From positions 1-22,090 of the forward strand of contig JADLFM010000182.1 of NCBI GenBank assembly GCA_020845495.1: a DNA stretch of 22,090 bases, written 5' to 3'. The DNA is from Chloroflexota bacterium (GTDB lineage Bacteria; Chloroflexota; UBA6077; JACCZL01). The notes beneath the pieces are model-generated. The model was given only the letters and a program-made list of their open reading frames with translations, was not told the DNA's origin and ran no database searches. Shown piece by piece: positions 7,095 through 15,347 of this stretch. A program made the translations under genes and the position numbers. Within the stretch, counting starts at the first letter, position 1, and every line of letters begins with the position of its first letter.

Positions 7095-8588
7095 ATGCGC
7101 AGCCGCGAGCGTGTAGCCCCCCGGTCGCGATCGCGGCCACACTCGTCGTGGCTGACGCCCGCTCTGCTCGTCGCGGCCGTTCTCGCGCTCACTGCCTGCA
7201 CCGCCGCAGCGACAACGACGCCATCGACGCCGGGCGCGGCCACACCAGCAGCCACGCCAGGGGGTGCTCAGGGCACGACAACCGCCGTGGTTGCCGCGAC
7301 GCCAGCGAGCGCGCCGGCGGCTGCCTCACCCGCCGTCTCCCCCGGCGCGTCGGCCGCCCTGGTGGCCAGCCCGGCTACGGCAGCCTCACCCGCCTCGTCG
7401 CCGACGGCGAGCGCATCGCCGGCCGCAAAGCCCGTCGCGAGCGGCGCGGGGCTGACGGGCACGATCAAGATCGTGTCGTCGCTGCCACGCACGGGTAGCA
7501 GCAAGGCCCAGAGCGACACGATCGTGAATGCCATCAAGATGGCGCTCGACGAGGCCGGCAACAAGGTCGGGGGCGCGACGATCGTGTACGAAGATCTGGA
7601 TGATGCGACGCCGGCCCGAAGTGTCTGGGACGCCGGGAAGGAAGCCGAGAACGCCAACAAGGCGGCAGCCGACGTCGATACGATGGTGTACATCGGCCCC
7701 TACAATTCGGCCGCGGCTACGATCTCGATCCCGATCCTCAACCGCGCGAATCTTGTCACGATCAGTCCGACCAACACCTTCCCGGGCCTGACGAAGCCGG
7801 GCAAGGGCGAACCGAAGGAGCCGGACGTGTACTACCCGACCGGTATCCGCACCTACGCCCGCGTCGTCCCTACTGACGACGTTCAGGGCGCGGTGGCGGC
7901 ACACTGGGCCAAGGCCTTGGGGGCGAAGAAGGTGTACGTCCTGCACGACACCGAGCGATTCGGTAGCGGCGTCGCCGCCGTGTTCGCCGACACCGCCACC
8001 ACGCTTGGACTGACCGTCGTCGGCGGCCCCGAGGGCATCGATCCGAAGGCCCCAGACTATCGAGCCCTGGCGGTCAAAGTGCGCGAGGCGAGCCCCGACC
8101 TGGTGTACTTCGGTGGCATCGCCCAGAACAACGCCGGCAAGTTGTTCACAGATATGCGTGCCGCGCTCGGGCAGAGCGTCAAGCTGATGGGCGCAGACGG
8201 AATCTACGAGCAGGCGTTCCTCGACGACGCCGGCGACGGAGCGGAAGGTGTCTTCGTGACGTTCGGGGGAATCGCCCCGAGCAAGCTGACCGGGAAGGGC
8301 GCTGACTGGTACCGCGCCTACAAGACGCGCTTCAAGTCAGAGCCTGGAGCATATGCCGCCTACGGCTACGAGGCGGCGAAAGTCGCCCTCGACGCGATCG
8401 CCCGAGCGGGCACCAAAGACCGCGAAGCGATCCGACAGGCCGTCTTCAACACCGCGAACTACGAGGGCGTGCTCGGCACCTGGTCGTTCGATGCTAACGG
8501 CGACACTACTCTCACCACCATGTCAGGCCGAGAGGTCAAGAACGGCACGTTCGACGACGCCAATGCCGTCATCCTCAAAGCCGAGTAA
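7095..8588 (+). CDS. LivK-type ABC substrate-binding lipoprotein
   Basis: A 497-residue binding protein of the type 1 periplasmic fold, as used for branched-chain amino acids, amides and related solutes. A basic N-region and hydrophobic core end in the lipobox LTAC with C35, so it should be lipid-anchored outside the cytoplasmic membrane. About 85 residues of Ala/Thr/Ser/Pro-rich linker follow. The ligand domain begins near GTIKIVSSLPRTG and continues through MVYIGPYNSAAATISIPI, VYVLHDTERFGSGVA and YAAYGYEAAKVALDAI. I chose ATG 7095 because AGGAGGT (7081-7087) sits 7 bases before it; the ATG at 7077 precedes that box. No LivHMGF genes are nearby, so it works with a transporter encoded elsewhere. 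The ligand is unknown. Confidence 0.92.
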   Translation: MRSRERVAPRSRSRPHSSWLTPALLVAAVLALTACTAAATTTPSTPGAATPAATPGGAQGTTTAVVAATPASAPAAASPAVSPGASAALVASPATAASPASSPTASASPAAKPVASGAGLTGTIKIVSSLPRTGSSKAQSDTIVNAIKMALDEAGNKVGGATIVYEDLDDATPARSVWDAGKEAENANKAAADVDTMVYIGPYNSAAATISIPILNRANLVTISPTNTFPGLTKPGKGEPKEPDVYYPTGIRTYARVVPTDDVQGAVAAHWAKALGAKKVYVLHDTERFGSGVAAVFADTATTLGLTVVGGPEGIDPKAPDYRALAVKVREASPDLVYFGGIAQNNAGKLFTDMRAALGQSVKLMGADGIYEQAFLDDAGDGAEGVFVTFGGIAPSKLTGKGADWYRAYKTRFKSEPGAYAAYGYEAAKVALDAIARAGTKDREAIRQAVFNTANYEGVLGTWSFDANGDTTLTTMSGREVKNGTFDDANAVILKAE

Positions 8589-8781
8589 GCGCGTCAAGCA
8601 GATTGCACGAAGAGTCGCACGAAGAAGCGCATCCGTAGGGGGCGCACCAGGACCGTCAGCGAGGGCTGGCACGCCCCGCCTCGCGCGAGGTACCCTGGCG
8701 CCCACTCGCCGCTCACGCCGCGAGTCGTCAGTAGCCAACTATCGGGAGACGATCGAGCCCTTCGGGTACCCGCCACTCATC

Positions 8782-9969
8782 ATGGATCTTCCGCTCGCCG
8801 GTCTCCGCATCATCTCGTTCTGCCAGTTCGGGGCTGGGCCGTTCGCTAGCCTCCATCTCGCCGACCTCGGCGCCGAGGTCATCAAGGTCGAGGATCCGAC
8901 GCAGGGCGGCGACGTCGCACGCTACGTTCCGCCGTACACGGGTGATCGCGACAGCCTCTACTTTCAGAGCTTCAACCGCAACAAGCAGAGCATCACCCTC
9001 AATCTGCGCGCCCCCGAGGCCCGCGATGTGCTCCGGAGGCTCGTAGCCGTCTCGGACGCGATCTTCTACAACCTGCGAGGCGACCTTCCACCAAAGCTCG
9101 GCTTGACGTACGAGCAGCTTGGGGCGGTGAATCCGCGCATCGTCTGTTGCTCGCTGAGCGCCTTCGGCCGGACCGGGCCACGCGCGGCCGAGCCGGGCTA
9201 CGACCTGCTCATGCAGGGCTACGCCGGCATCATGAGCCTGACCGGCGAGCCAGGGTCGCCGCCCGCAAAGAGCGGCCTCTCGATCATCGACTTCGCGGGT
9301 GCCTACACCGCCGTCATCGGGTTGCTCAGCGCCGTTCTGGCCGCGCGGGCGACTGGTCAGGGCCGAGACATCGACGTGAGCCTGCTCGACACCTCGATCT
9401 CGATGTTGAACTACCTCGCGATCAACACGTTGAATCGCCCCTACGAGCCAGAGCGGATGAGTGCGTCGGCTCATCCATCGCTCTACCCGTCACAGGTGTT
9501 TCGGACGGCCAATGGGTACATCGCGATCATTTGCTTCAAAGAGAAGTTCTGGCGCGAGCTATGCGACGTCTTGGGCCGGCCAGCACTCGCCGACGAGCCG
9601 CGTTTTCGCAGCTTCGCCGAGCGGCTCGCAAACCGAGAGCCGCTCCTCGAGACCGTGGCCGACCTGTTCGCGCAGCGCACCACTGAGGATTGGCTGACCC
9701 GGCTCCGTGGCCGCGTCCCGTGCGCCCCGGTCAATACCGTGCGAGAGGCGCTGGAAGATTCGCAGGTGCTGGCCCGCGACATGATCGTCGAAGTCGAGCA
9801 TCCCGTCTGGGGAACGCTCCGCGAGACCGGCAACCCGATCAAGTCCGGCGCGGAGCGGCAGCACACGCCTGCACCTGCCCTCGGGCAAGACACCGACGTG
9901 GTCCTGCACGACCTGCTCGGCTACTCGGACGCCGAGATTGCCGCACTACGAGCAGCCAGCGCCATCTGA
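8782..9969 (+). CDS. Family III CoA-transferase (CaiB/BaiF type)
   Basis: A 395-residue enzyme moving CoA between carboxylic acids via an aspartyl-CoA intermediate. The start MDLPLAGLRIISF and the blocks GPFASLHLADLGAEVIKVEDP, FNRNKQSITLNL, GYDLLMQGYAGIM, LAARATGQGRDIDVSLLD and PCAPVNTVREAL fit the family through its full length. D170 in LSIIDFAGAY is the likely nucleophile. The frame stays open about 430 bases upstream, but that would overlap the preceding lipoprotein gene. ATG 8782 matches the usual N-terminus, though no clear ribosome site precedes it. The gap from the lipoprotein gene is 193 bases with no gene. Substrates cannot be named; the binding-protein neighbours hint at catabolism of an imported acid. 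Confidence 0.9.
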   Translation: MDLPLAGLRIISFCQFGAGPFASLHLADLGAEVIKVEDPTQGGDVARYVPPYTGDRDSLYFQSFNRNKQSITLNLRAPEARDVLRRLVAVSDAIFYNLRGDLPPKLGLTYEQLGAVNPRIVCCSLSAFGRTGPRAAEPGYDLLMQGYAGIMSLTGEPGSPPAKSGLSIIDFAGAYTAVIGLLSAVLAARATGQGRDIDVSLLDTSISMLNYLAINTLNRPYEPERMSASAHPSLYPSQVFRTANGYIAIICFKEKFWRELCDVLGRPALADEPRFRSFAERLANREPLLETVADLFAQRTTEDWLTRLRGRVPCAPVNTVREALEDSQVLARDMIVEVEHPVWGTLRETGNPIKSGAERQHTPAPALGQDTDVVLHDLLGYSDAEIAALRAASAI

Positions 9970-10018
9970 CGCACGCCCATGCTCGCCAGCGCTGGCTGCC
10001 ATGCACGTCGCGTTGCGC

Positions 10019-10047
10019 TTGTCAGGACACCAATGCGCGGGTACGAT
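10019..10047 (+). promoter_or_regulatory. Promoter of the carbohydrate ABC operon
   Basis: TTGTCA (10019-10024), a 17-base spacer, then TACGAT (10042-10047). The spacing is ideal for sigma-70-type recognition. The predicted start near 10054 leaves a leader of about 100 bases before the binding-protein gene. Confidence 0.55.
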
Positions 10048-10057
10048 AGCCGTACCC
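10039..10057. promoter_or_regulatory. Palindrome over the ABC-operon -10
   Basis: GGGTACG (10039-10045) and CGTACCC (10051-10057) are perfect 7-base inverted arms around ATAGC. The palindrome covers the predicted -10 and start, the usual place for a repressor operator of a sugar-uptake operon. No regulator gene is adjacent, so the protein is unknown. It could also fold as a weak hairpin. Confidence 0.45.
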
Positions 10058-10156
10058 AGGGAGACGGAACCGGTCTGATACTCTCTGGGAGCCTGCCCTG
10101 CGCGACGAACATCGACTGTAGATAGCTGCAAGCGTTCGTCGCTGGAGGTGTCGACG

Positions 10157-11551
10157 ATGACCGCACGGTTCGAGCGACGCGCGTTCCTCAAGGGCGTGGG
10201 CGCGGCTACAAGCCTCGCCCTCCTGACAGCCTGCGGCCAGTCCGCCGCTCCGGCCGCCAAGACGGACGCAGGGCCGCCGGCAGCCAAGACGGAGGCGAAG
10301 CCAGCCGAGGCGAAGCCGGCCCAGCAAGCACCAGCCAAGACGTCCGGCGGCGGAAATACCGTCACGTTCTGGGGCCGCCAACAGTTCCTCCCCGAGTCGA
10401 ACACCTGGCTGACTGAGTCGGTCCAGATGGCGGCCAAGGAAGGCGGGTTCGACGTCAAGGTAGAACTCTTCTCCAACGACGACCACGTCCAGAAGGAAGT
10501 GGTCGCCATGGAGGCCAGGCAACTGCCCGACGTGACGATGACCACCAGCGCCGCCCTCTGGTATCAGAATGGCTTTGGCCTGGATGTCCCGGACATCTAC
10601 GACGAGGTTGGCAAGGCGGGCGGTGGCTGGTTCGACGCGCCCGAGAAGTTCTCGCTGATGAATGGCAAGCGCATCGGCGTGCCGCTCAACGTCGAACCGT
10701 GGCTCATGCACCTGCGCAAGGACATTTTCAGTCAGGCTGGCGTCAGCGTGCCGTTCAAGTCGTACGAAGAGATGGTCGACGGCTTCAAGAAGGTTACCAA
10801 GGGCGGATTCTACGGCTTTGGCGGCCAGATGACCAGTCCAGACTTCGCCGGCAACCTGCTCTGTGCGACGATGGCGTACGGTGGCCGCTGGTTCGACACG
10901 GACGGCAAGCCCACGATCAATACGCCGAAGAACCTGGAAGGGTTCGCCGCGTACACGGACCTGTTCACCAAACACAAGGTGATGCCACAAGGGGTCGTGC
11001 AGTGGGATGCGTCTGGCAACAATAAGGCCTGGCTGGCCGGCCAGGTCGCCGCCGTCTCGAACACCGGCAGCATCATCCTGGCGATGCGCAAGGACAACCC
11101 GGAGATGCTCCGAAACACCTTGCTGATGCCCTGGCCAGGTGGCAACGGCAATCCACCTGCGACGACAGCCGACGGTTTCATGCTCGTTATCAATAAGAAC
11201 ACGCCCCATGTTGACAAGGCCAAGCAGATCATCAAGAAGATCCTCTCCAAGGAGCGTTATCCTGGGAACCTCGAAGCCGCTGGATCGTACTGGTTCTCGG
11301 TCCTGAAGGATCACGCCAACATCGACTTCTTCACGAAGGACGAATGGAACAAGCAGATCCAGCAGGACATCATCCCGTACGCCATCGCACCGTTCGCTGA
11401 GGGCGGCCGCAACCCGATCTTCGACGACCTGGGCATTTCGGCAGTCGGAGACGCTATGCAAATGGTCGCGGTCAACGGCAAGACGGCCCAGGAGGGCATC
11501 AGCTATCTCGACGACAAGGCAAAGGAAGCGGCCGCGAAATTCAACAAGTAG
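10157..11551 (+). CDS. Carbohydrate ABC substrate-binding lipoprotein
   Basis: A 464-residue extracellular solute-binding protein of family 1 (sugar type). The N-terminus has a Tat motif (R7-R8 in RRAFLKG) and a lipobox LLTAC with C26, so it is probably exported folded and lipid-anchored. A linker of about 45 residues rich in Ala, Lys and Pro precedes the mature domain, which begins near NTVTFWGRQQF. Typical blocks include EVVAMEARQLPDVTM, GKRIGVPLNVEPWLMHLRKDIF and WLAGQVAAVSNTGSI. ATG 10157 was chosen because GGAGGT lies 7 bases before it; a GTG at 10148 overlaps that site. Two permease genes follow after 157 bases. The sugar cannot be told from sequence. Confidence 0.93.
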   Translation: MTARFERRAFLKGVGAATSLALLTACGQSAAPAAKTDAGPPAAKTEAKPAEAKPAQQAPAKTSGGGNTVTFWGRQQFLPESNTWLTESVQMAAKEGGFDVKVELFSNDDHVQKEVVAMEARQLPDVTMTTSAALWYQNGFGLDVPDIYDEVGKAGGGWFDAPEKFSLMNGKRIGVPLNVEPWLMHLRKDIFSQAGVSVPFKSYEEMVDGFKKVTKGGFYGFGGQMTSPDFAGNLLCATMAYGGRWFDTDGKPTINTPKNLEGFAAYTDLFTKHKVMPQGVVQWDASGNNKAWLAGQVAAVSNTGSIILAMRKDNPEMLRNTLLMPWPGGNGNPPATTADGFMLVINKNTPHVDKAKQIIKKILSKERYPGNLEAAGSYWFSVLKDHANIDFFTKDEWNKQIQQDIIPYAIAPFAEGGRNPIFDDLGISAVGDAMQMVAVNGKTAQEGISYLDDKAKEAAAKFNK

Positions 11552-11610
11552 CGCGCAGCCCGCTGCCAATCGACGGCGGCCGGACCCCGAAGGAGGATGC
11601 CTCGGACCGG

Positions 11611-11646
11611 TCGCCACCTCGTCGCTGAAGCTCGCCACCTCGTCGC
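11611..11646. repeat. 15-bp direct repeat between binding protein and permease genes
   Basis: TCGCCACCTCGTCGC occurs at 11611-11625 and 11632-11646, a 21-base period. A modest stem-loop (GGGGCA 11663-11668 with TGCCCC 11677-11682) follows. These lie in the 157-base gap where such operons often lower permease expression relative to the binding protein. That role is a guess. Confidence 0.45.
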
Positions 11647-11708
11647 CACCAGGTTCGCACCCGGGGCATGCGGCCCTGCCCCCTCTCCGCGCACCGCCGG
11701 GAGTCCTC

Positions 11709-12635
11709 ATGGCCCTGAGAACGGCTTCGATCCCCGAGATTTCGACGCGTCGCTTCGGCCTGCCGCGCGACGCCGGCCTCGGTTATCTCCTGCTCGTGCC
11801 AGCCGGAGCGTTGTTGCTCCTGCTCGTGGGCTACCCGATGGTGCTGGCGTTGCTCATGAGCTTCCAGCACAAGTTGCTCGGCTCGCCCGTCGCGACCTGG
11901 GTCGGTCTTGCGAATTACGTCGATTTGCTCGGTGACGCTGCATTCTGGATCGCCGTCCGGAACGTGCTGCTGTTCGCCGGCTGCTCGGTCGGCGTGAAAC
12001 TGGTGCTCGGGACGGCAGTCGCACTGACGCTGAACGAGTCGCTGCCGGCACGCGGGCTGATCCGCTCGATCGTCATCATCCCGTGGGCGCTGCCGACGCT
12101 CGTCACGGTCTTGATCTGGATGTGGATGTACAGCGATGTGGCTGGCGTCTTCAATCACGTCTTGATGTCCATCGGTGCCGTCGACGAGCCCGTCCTGTTC
12201 CTGGGCGATCCGGTCCTGGCTATGGTCTCAGTCATCGTGGTCAACATCTGGCGCGGCTTCCCCTTCTTCGCGATCACGCTGCTCGCTGGGCTTCAAACGG
12301 TCGGGCACGACCTGTATGACGCGGCCAAGGTGGATGGCGCGGGTCTGTGGCCGCGCTTCCGGCACGTGACCTTGCCCGGCCTGGCGCCGGTCATGGCCGT
12401 AGTCACCCTGCTCTCGACGATTTTCACGCTCAACGACTTCGCCATCATCTGGCTCCTCACGCGCGGCGGTCCCGGCAATGCGACGGACGTGCTCTCGACA
12501 CTGACGTACAAAGTGGCGATTCGCGGCCTGGAGCTTGGGAAGGGGGTGGCGATTTCGGTGATGATGGTGCCCCTACTGCTGATCTTGATCGTGCTACTGA
12601 CCCGCTTCATGAGTCGACGTGAGGAGGGGCTGTGA
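11709..12635 (+). CDS. Sugar ABC transporter permease (MalF/UgpA type)
   Basis: A 308-residue inner-membrane protein with about six membrane helices, the first near 24-45 and the last near 282-302. The conserved EAA loop that contacts the ATPase is at about 203-223 (YDAAKVDGAGLWPRFRHVTLP). Other family features are FVAS-like IIPWALPTLVTVLIW and the NDFAIIWLLTRGGPGNAT segment. GGGAG sits five bases before the ATG. It shares the four-base GTGA overlap with the second permease and should form a heterodimer with it. No nucleotide-binding subunit is encoded in the operon, so a shared MsmX/UgpC-like ATPase elsewhere is likely. Confidence 0.95.
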   Translation: MALRTASIPEISTRRFGLPRDAGLGYLLLVPAGALLLLLVGYPMVLALLMSFQHKLLGSPVATWVGLANYVDLLGDAAFWIAVRNVLLFAGCSVGVKLVLGTAVALTLNESLPARGLIRSIVIIPWALPTLVTVLIWMWMYSDVAGVFNHVLMSIGAVDEPVLFLGDPVLAMVSVIVVNIWRGFPFFAITLLAGLQTVGHDLYDAAKVDGAGLWPRFRHVTLPGLAPVMAVVTLLSTIFTLNDFAIIWLLTRGGPGNATDVLSTLTYKVAIRGLELGKGVAISVMMVPLLLILIVLLTRFMSRREEGL

Positions 12636-13528
12636 GCGACGTTGCACCATCCATCGCGGCGCCCCGGACGCGCTCAGGGAGTGCGCCTGCGACTCTTCAG
12701 CGCGAGAAGTTGCTCAAGAACGTGCTGCGGACAGTGGTCCTGGTCATCACTCTGGCAATCGTGATCTTCCCGCTCTACTGGATGCTGGTGACCGCTTTTG
12801 ACCCGCCGACGCTCGGCTACAACGCCAAGATCACCCTCTACCCAACGAAGGTGACGCTCGCGGCATTCGCCCAACTCCTACGTGAGTATCCCTTCACCCT
12901 CTGGATGTGGAACAGCCTCTGGGTGGCACTGACGAGCACGCTGTGCGCGGTGGTCATTGGAACGCTCGCCGCCTACAGCCTTTCACGCCTGCGCTACCCA
13001 GGCCGCGGCATCCTGTCAGCCGGGTTCTTCCTGGCTTACCTCTTTCCAGGCACACTCCTGATCGTGCCGATCTTTGTCATCCTCAGCACGCTCGGACTGA
13101 CCGACAGTTACCTCGGACTGGTGGCGAGCTACATGATCTTCACGGTACCGTTCTGCACCTGGATGCTGAAGGCGTACCTCGCCGGCATTCCGCGCGAACT
13201 CGAAGAGGCCGGGCTGGTAGACGGTGCGACACGCCTCCAGGCAATGACTCGGATCATCTTGCCGCTGGCGGCGCCCGGTGTGGCGGCCGCGACGATCTTC
13301 GCCTTTACGCTGGCCTGGAACGAGTACCTGTATGCCTTCATTCTGATGACCGATAGCTCGAAGATGACGCTTTCGCCCGGCATGACCAAACTCGTCTTCG
13401 GCGACATCTTCCTGTGGGGGATGATCATGTCCGCCGCGACACTCATGAGCCTGCCGGTGCTGGTGCTGTACTTCATCGCGCAGCGGTTCGTGGTCTCAGG
13501 TCTGACAGCCGGCTCGGTCAAGGGCTAA
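12632..13528 (+). CDS. Sugar ABC transporter permease (MalG/UgpE type)
   Basis: A 298-residue partner permease with about six membrane helices; the first lies near 33-53, after a polar N-terminal stretch. The EAA loop is at about 189-215 (ELEEAGLVDGATRLQAMTRI then ILPLAAP). The region LAWNEYLYAFILM and the ending RFVVSGLTAGSVKG are typical of the MalG group. Translation starts at a GTG overlapping the previous stop, with GAGGAGGGG just upstream. It is the last gene of the operon and converges on tsaD. The binding protein and both permeases together form an importer lacking only its ATPase. Confidence 0.95.
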   Translation: MSDVAPSIAAPRTRSGSAPATLQREKLLKNVLRTVVLVITLAIVIFPLYWMLVTAFDPPTLGYNAKITLYPTKVTLAAFAQLLREYPFTLWMWNSLWVALTSTLCAVVIGTLAAYSLSRLRYPGRGILSAGFFLAYLFPGTLLIVPIFVILSTLGLTDSYLGLVASYMIFTVPFCTWMLKAYLAGIPRELEEAGLVDGATRLQAMTRIILPLAAPGVAAATIFAFTLAWNEYLYAFILMTDSSKMTLSPGMTKLVFGDIFLWGMIMSAATLMSLPVLVLYFIAQRFVVSGLTAGSVKG

Positions 13529-13679
13529 GGCGACGACCTCTCTGAGCGACGACAGCTACCGGCTCGTCGGCGCCTTCGGTCAGGATCGGACCTCCCACCC
13601 TGACGCGCGTCCGGGGCACCCGCCGTTCGCCTCGACGACCTCCGGCCATGCTGCGCGACGCGGACATTGCGGCATAGAT

Positions 13680-13697
13680 ACACCGCACGTGTGGTGT
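13680..13697. other. 18-bp imperfect palindrome between convergent genes
   Basis: ACACC-g-CACGTG-t-GGTGT is symmetrical but for one pair. It sits 19 bases past the tsaD stop and about 150 bases past the permease stop. There is no T-run on either side, so terminator function is doubtful; it could be a protein site. The remaining 13529-13716 shows nothing I can name. Confidence 0.35.
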
Positions 13698-13716
13698 TCG
13701 CGCCAGCGCGGTCGGC

Positions 13717-14721
13717 TCAGGCGATTGGGAGGACCGGTGACACATCCAGGTCGAGGCTCGAACGGGCGCCGGCGATGAAGCGGAAGTGACCGGCTGCCGC
13801 GATCATCGCCGCATTGTCTGTGCAGAGCGTGACCGGGGGAATCAGGACCGGCACGCCCCCCAACTCGCGCTCCGCGCGGACGCGGATGCGCTGGCGTAAG
13901 GGCAGGTTCGCGGCCACGCCGCCGGCCAGCGCGATCGTCCGCGCGCCGTGCTCCCTCGCCGCCTCGATCGCCTTCGTCGCCAGTACGTCAACGATCGACT
14001 CCTGAAAGGCCGCTGCCATGTCGGCCACGACCAACCCGTCGCCAGCGTCGCGGATCGCGTGGAGCAGCGCCGTCTTCAGCCCGGAGAAGCTGAAGTCGTA
14101 CGTACCACGCAGCCAGGCGCGCGGCAATCGGTAGCGGTCTGGGTCACCGAGTTCGGCCGCCTGCTGGATCGCCGGGCCGCCAGGGTAGCCAAGCCCGAGC
14201 ATCCGCGCGGCCTTGTCGAATGCCTCGCCGGCCGCATCATCCAGGGTGTGGCCGAGCCGTTCGTAGTGCCCGTGGGCCCGCATCAGCACCAGATCGGAGT
14301 GCCCGCCCGAGACGATCGTGCAGACAAGCGGGAAGGCCGGGCTCGCCCGTTCGACGAGCCAGTTCGCGTACACGTGGCCCTCGAGATGGTTGACGCCGAG
14401 GAGCGGCAGATCACGGGCGAACGAGAGCGCCTTGGCAGTGTTCAGCCCGACCAGCAAACAGCCGGCGAGACCAGGACCATGGGTAACGGCAATGACGTCA
14501 AGGTCGCGCCAGTCGCGCCCGGCCGCCGTCAGCGCCCGCTCCACAACCGGTACCAGTGAGCGCAGATGGAGCCGCGAGGCGGTCTCTGGTACGACCCCGC
14601 CGGTCTCGCGATGAACGTCCTCCTGCGAGGCCACGACGTTCGACTCAACGTAGCGCCCGTCCACGACGACCGCCGCTGCCGTCTCGTCGCAGGATGTCTC
14701 GATGCCAAGCACGCGTGCCAT
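13717..14721 (-). CDS. tsaD: tRNA N6-adenosine threonylcarbamoyltransferase TsaD
   Basis: The catalytic subunit that, with TsaB and TsaE, transfers threonylcarbamoyl to A37 of tRNAs reading ANN codons. At 334 residues it is full length for bacteria. The N-terminus is VLGIETSCDETAAAVV. The metal-binding histidines are H112 and H116 in NHLEGH, and TDNAAMIAAAG supplies the C-terminal metal aspartate. Nucleotide-binding blocks include HGPGLAGCLLVGL, IVSGGHSDLVL, GEAFDKAARMLGLGYPGGP and FSFSGLKTA. A TATACT element lies six bases before the ATG, which suggests a leaderless mRNA. tsaB and tsaE are not in the window. Identification is firm. Confidence 0.97.
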   Translation of the reverse strand: MARVLGIETSCDETAAAVVVDGRYVESNVVASQEDVHRETGGVVPETASRLHLRSLVPVVERALTAAGRDWRDLDVIAVTHGPGLAGCLLVGLNTAKALSFARDLPLLGVNHLEGHVYANWLVERASPAFPLVCTIVSGGHSDLVLMRAHGHYERLGHTLDDAAGEAFDKAARMLGLGYPGGPAIQQAAELGDPDRYRLPRAWLRGTYDFSFSGLKTALLHAIRDAGDGLVVADMAAAFQESIVDVLATKAIEAAREHGARTIALAGGVAANLPLRQRIRVRAERELGGVPVLIPPVTLCTDNAAMIAAAGHFRFIAGARSSLDLDVSPVLPIA

Positions 14722-14727
14722 GCGGAA

Positions 14728-14733
14728 AGTATA
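14728..14733 (-). promoter_or_regulatory. tsaD -10 element, leaderless arrangement
   Basis: On the minus strand TATACT is separated from the tsaD ATG by only six bases (TTCCGC). The expected transcription start is therefore the A of the ATG. No ribosome site fits between, and no -35 is evident. Confidence 0.5.
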
Positions 14734-14981
14734 GGCTGCCCGGTCGCCCCGGCTGCCTGCTCGTCACTGCGCGCCCGCGCCCTACCGAACATACCCGCCC
14801 ACAGGATCAACCCGCCCACGGGCAGACATACGGCACAGCCTCGCCCTTCTCCAGAACCACGACCGATCCGCGCGCGGCGCCACGTTGACGCACCTGGCGG
14901 CGCTGCCCTACATCCTGACCGAGCATCAACCTCCTTGTGACGGATTCGGAACACGCCGTCCAGGAACCAGCCTCCGTCAAA

Positions 14982-14990
14982 TGGTATACT
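14982..14990 (+). promoter_or_regulatory. Extended -10 before the 86-residue gene
   Basis: TGG followed by TATACT (14985-14990). The predicted start near 14997 lies inside the LexA-type box, so a bound repressor would block initiation. The -35 is poor. Confidence 0.55.
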
Positions 14991-15004
14991 AGAACACATG
15001 TTCT
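14991..15004. promoter_or_regulatory. LexA/SOS box (GAAC-N4-GTTC)
   Basis: AGAACACATGTTCT has inverted arms AGAACA and TGTTCT around two bases. Its core GAACACATGTTC matches the gram-positive-type LexA consensus GAAC-N4-GTTC exactly; a box of this type has also been described in Chloroflexota. It directly follows the -10 of the gene at 15038. The match and placement are seen; LexA binding is inferred. Confidence 0.7.
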
Positions 15005-15037
15005 TACCGTCGATGGATCGCCGAGGTGGAGGCCGCC

Positions 15038-15298
15038 GTGAAGGTGGGGATTCTCTGGTACGACGCCAACCCAAAACTCGCCGCCCAGGACCGTCTTGCC
15101 GAGGCTGCCGCCCGTTACGCGGACCGTTTCGGCCATGCGGCGAACTGTTGTCACGTCAATCCGGCTGAGGTATTCGACGACCCGTCAGTTCAGGTCGTCG
15201 CGGATCCGGTCGTGCTGCCCCATCATCTGTGGGTCGGCTACGACGAGTCGCTCGCGCCAGCCGCGACGCCGCGTGTCCGCCGGAAACGGAGTGCATGA
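15038..15298 (+). CDS. Small uncharacterised protein under an SOS-type promoter
   Basis: An 86-residue soluble protein I cannot assign to a family. It starts MKVGILWYDANPKLAAQDRL, followed by an amphipathic helix (AEAAARYADRFG), two adjacent cysteines and a CHVNP segment. An acidic, valine-rich middle and LPHHLWVGYDE precede a basic tail ending RVRRKRSA. GTG 15038 was chosen because GAGGTGGAGG ends six bases before it; an upstream GTG at 15026 lies within that site. An exact GAAC-N4-GTTC box overlaps its start site, so induction after DNA damage is the main clue. No signal peptide or membrane segment is seen. It stands alone between tsaD and a secreted-protein gene. Confidence 0.7.
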   Translation: MKVGILWYDANPKLAAQDRLAEAAARYADRFGHAANCCHVNPAEVFDDPSVQVVADPVVLPHHLWVGYDESLAPAATPRVRRKRSA

Positions 15299-15347
15299 GC
15301 GTATCGTCTGCGATCCGCCGCCGCGGACGTTTTCTAACTCTTGAGGC

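Larger units (their letters stand above)
14722..15037. other. Divergent tsaD/SOS-gene intergenic region
   Basis: Of these 316 bases, the tsaD end holds a -10 element and the other end holds an extended -10, a LexA-type box and a ribosome site. The middle (about 14740-14975) has no gene I can support; open frames there are antisense or shadow frames. Confidence 0.5.

Noticed and set aside
8353..8781. N-terminal extension of the CoA-transferase
   Set aside because: It overlaps the end of the LivK-type gene in another frame and lies before the conserved family start MDLPLAGLRI.
10022..11710. Minus-strand frame of 562 codons opposite the sugar-binding protein gene
   Set aside because: It mirrors a confident binding-protein gene codon for codon and has no domain of its own.
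11597..11935. Plus-strand frame starting right after GGAGG before the first permease
   Set aside because: The ribosome site touches the ATG with no spacing, and the frame overlaps the permease gene with a shadow-like product.
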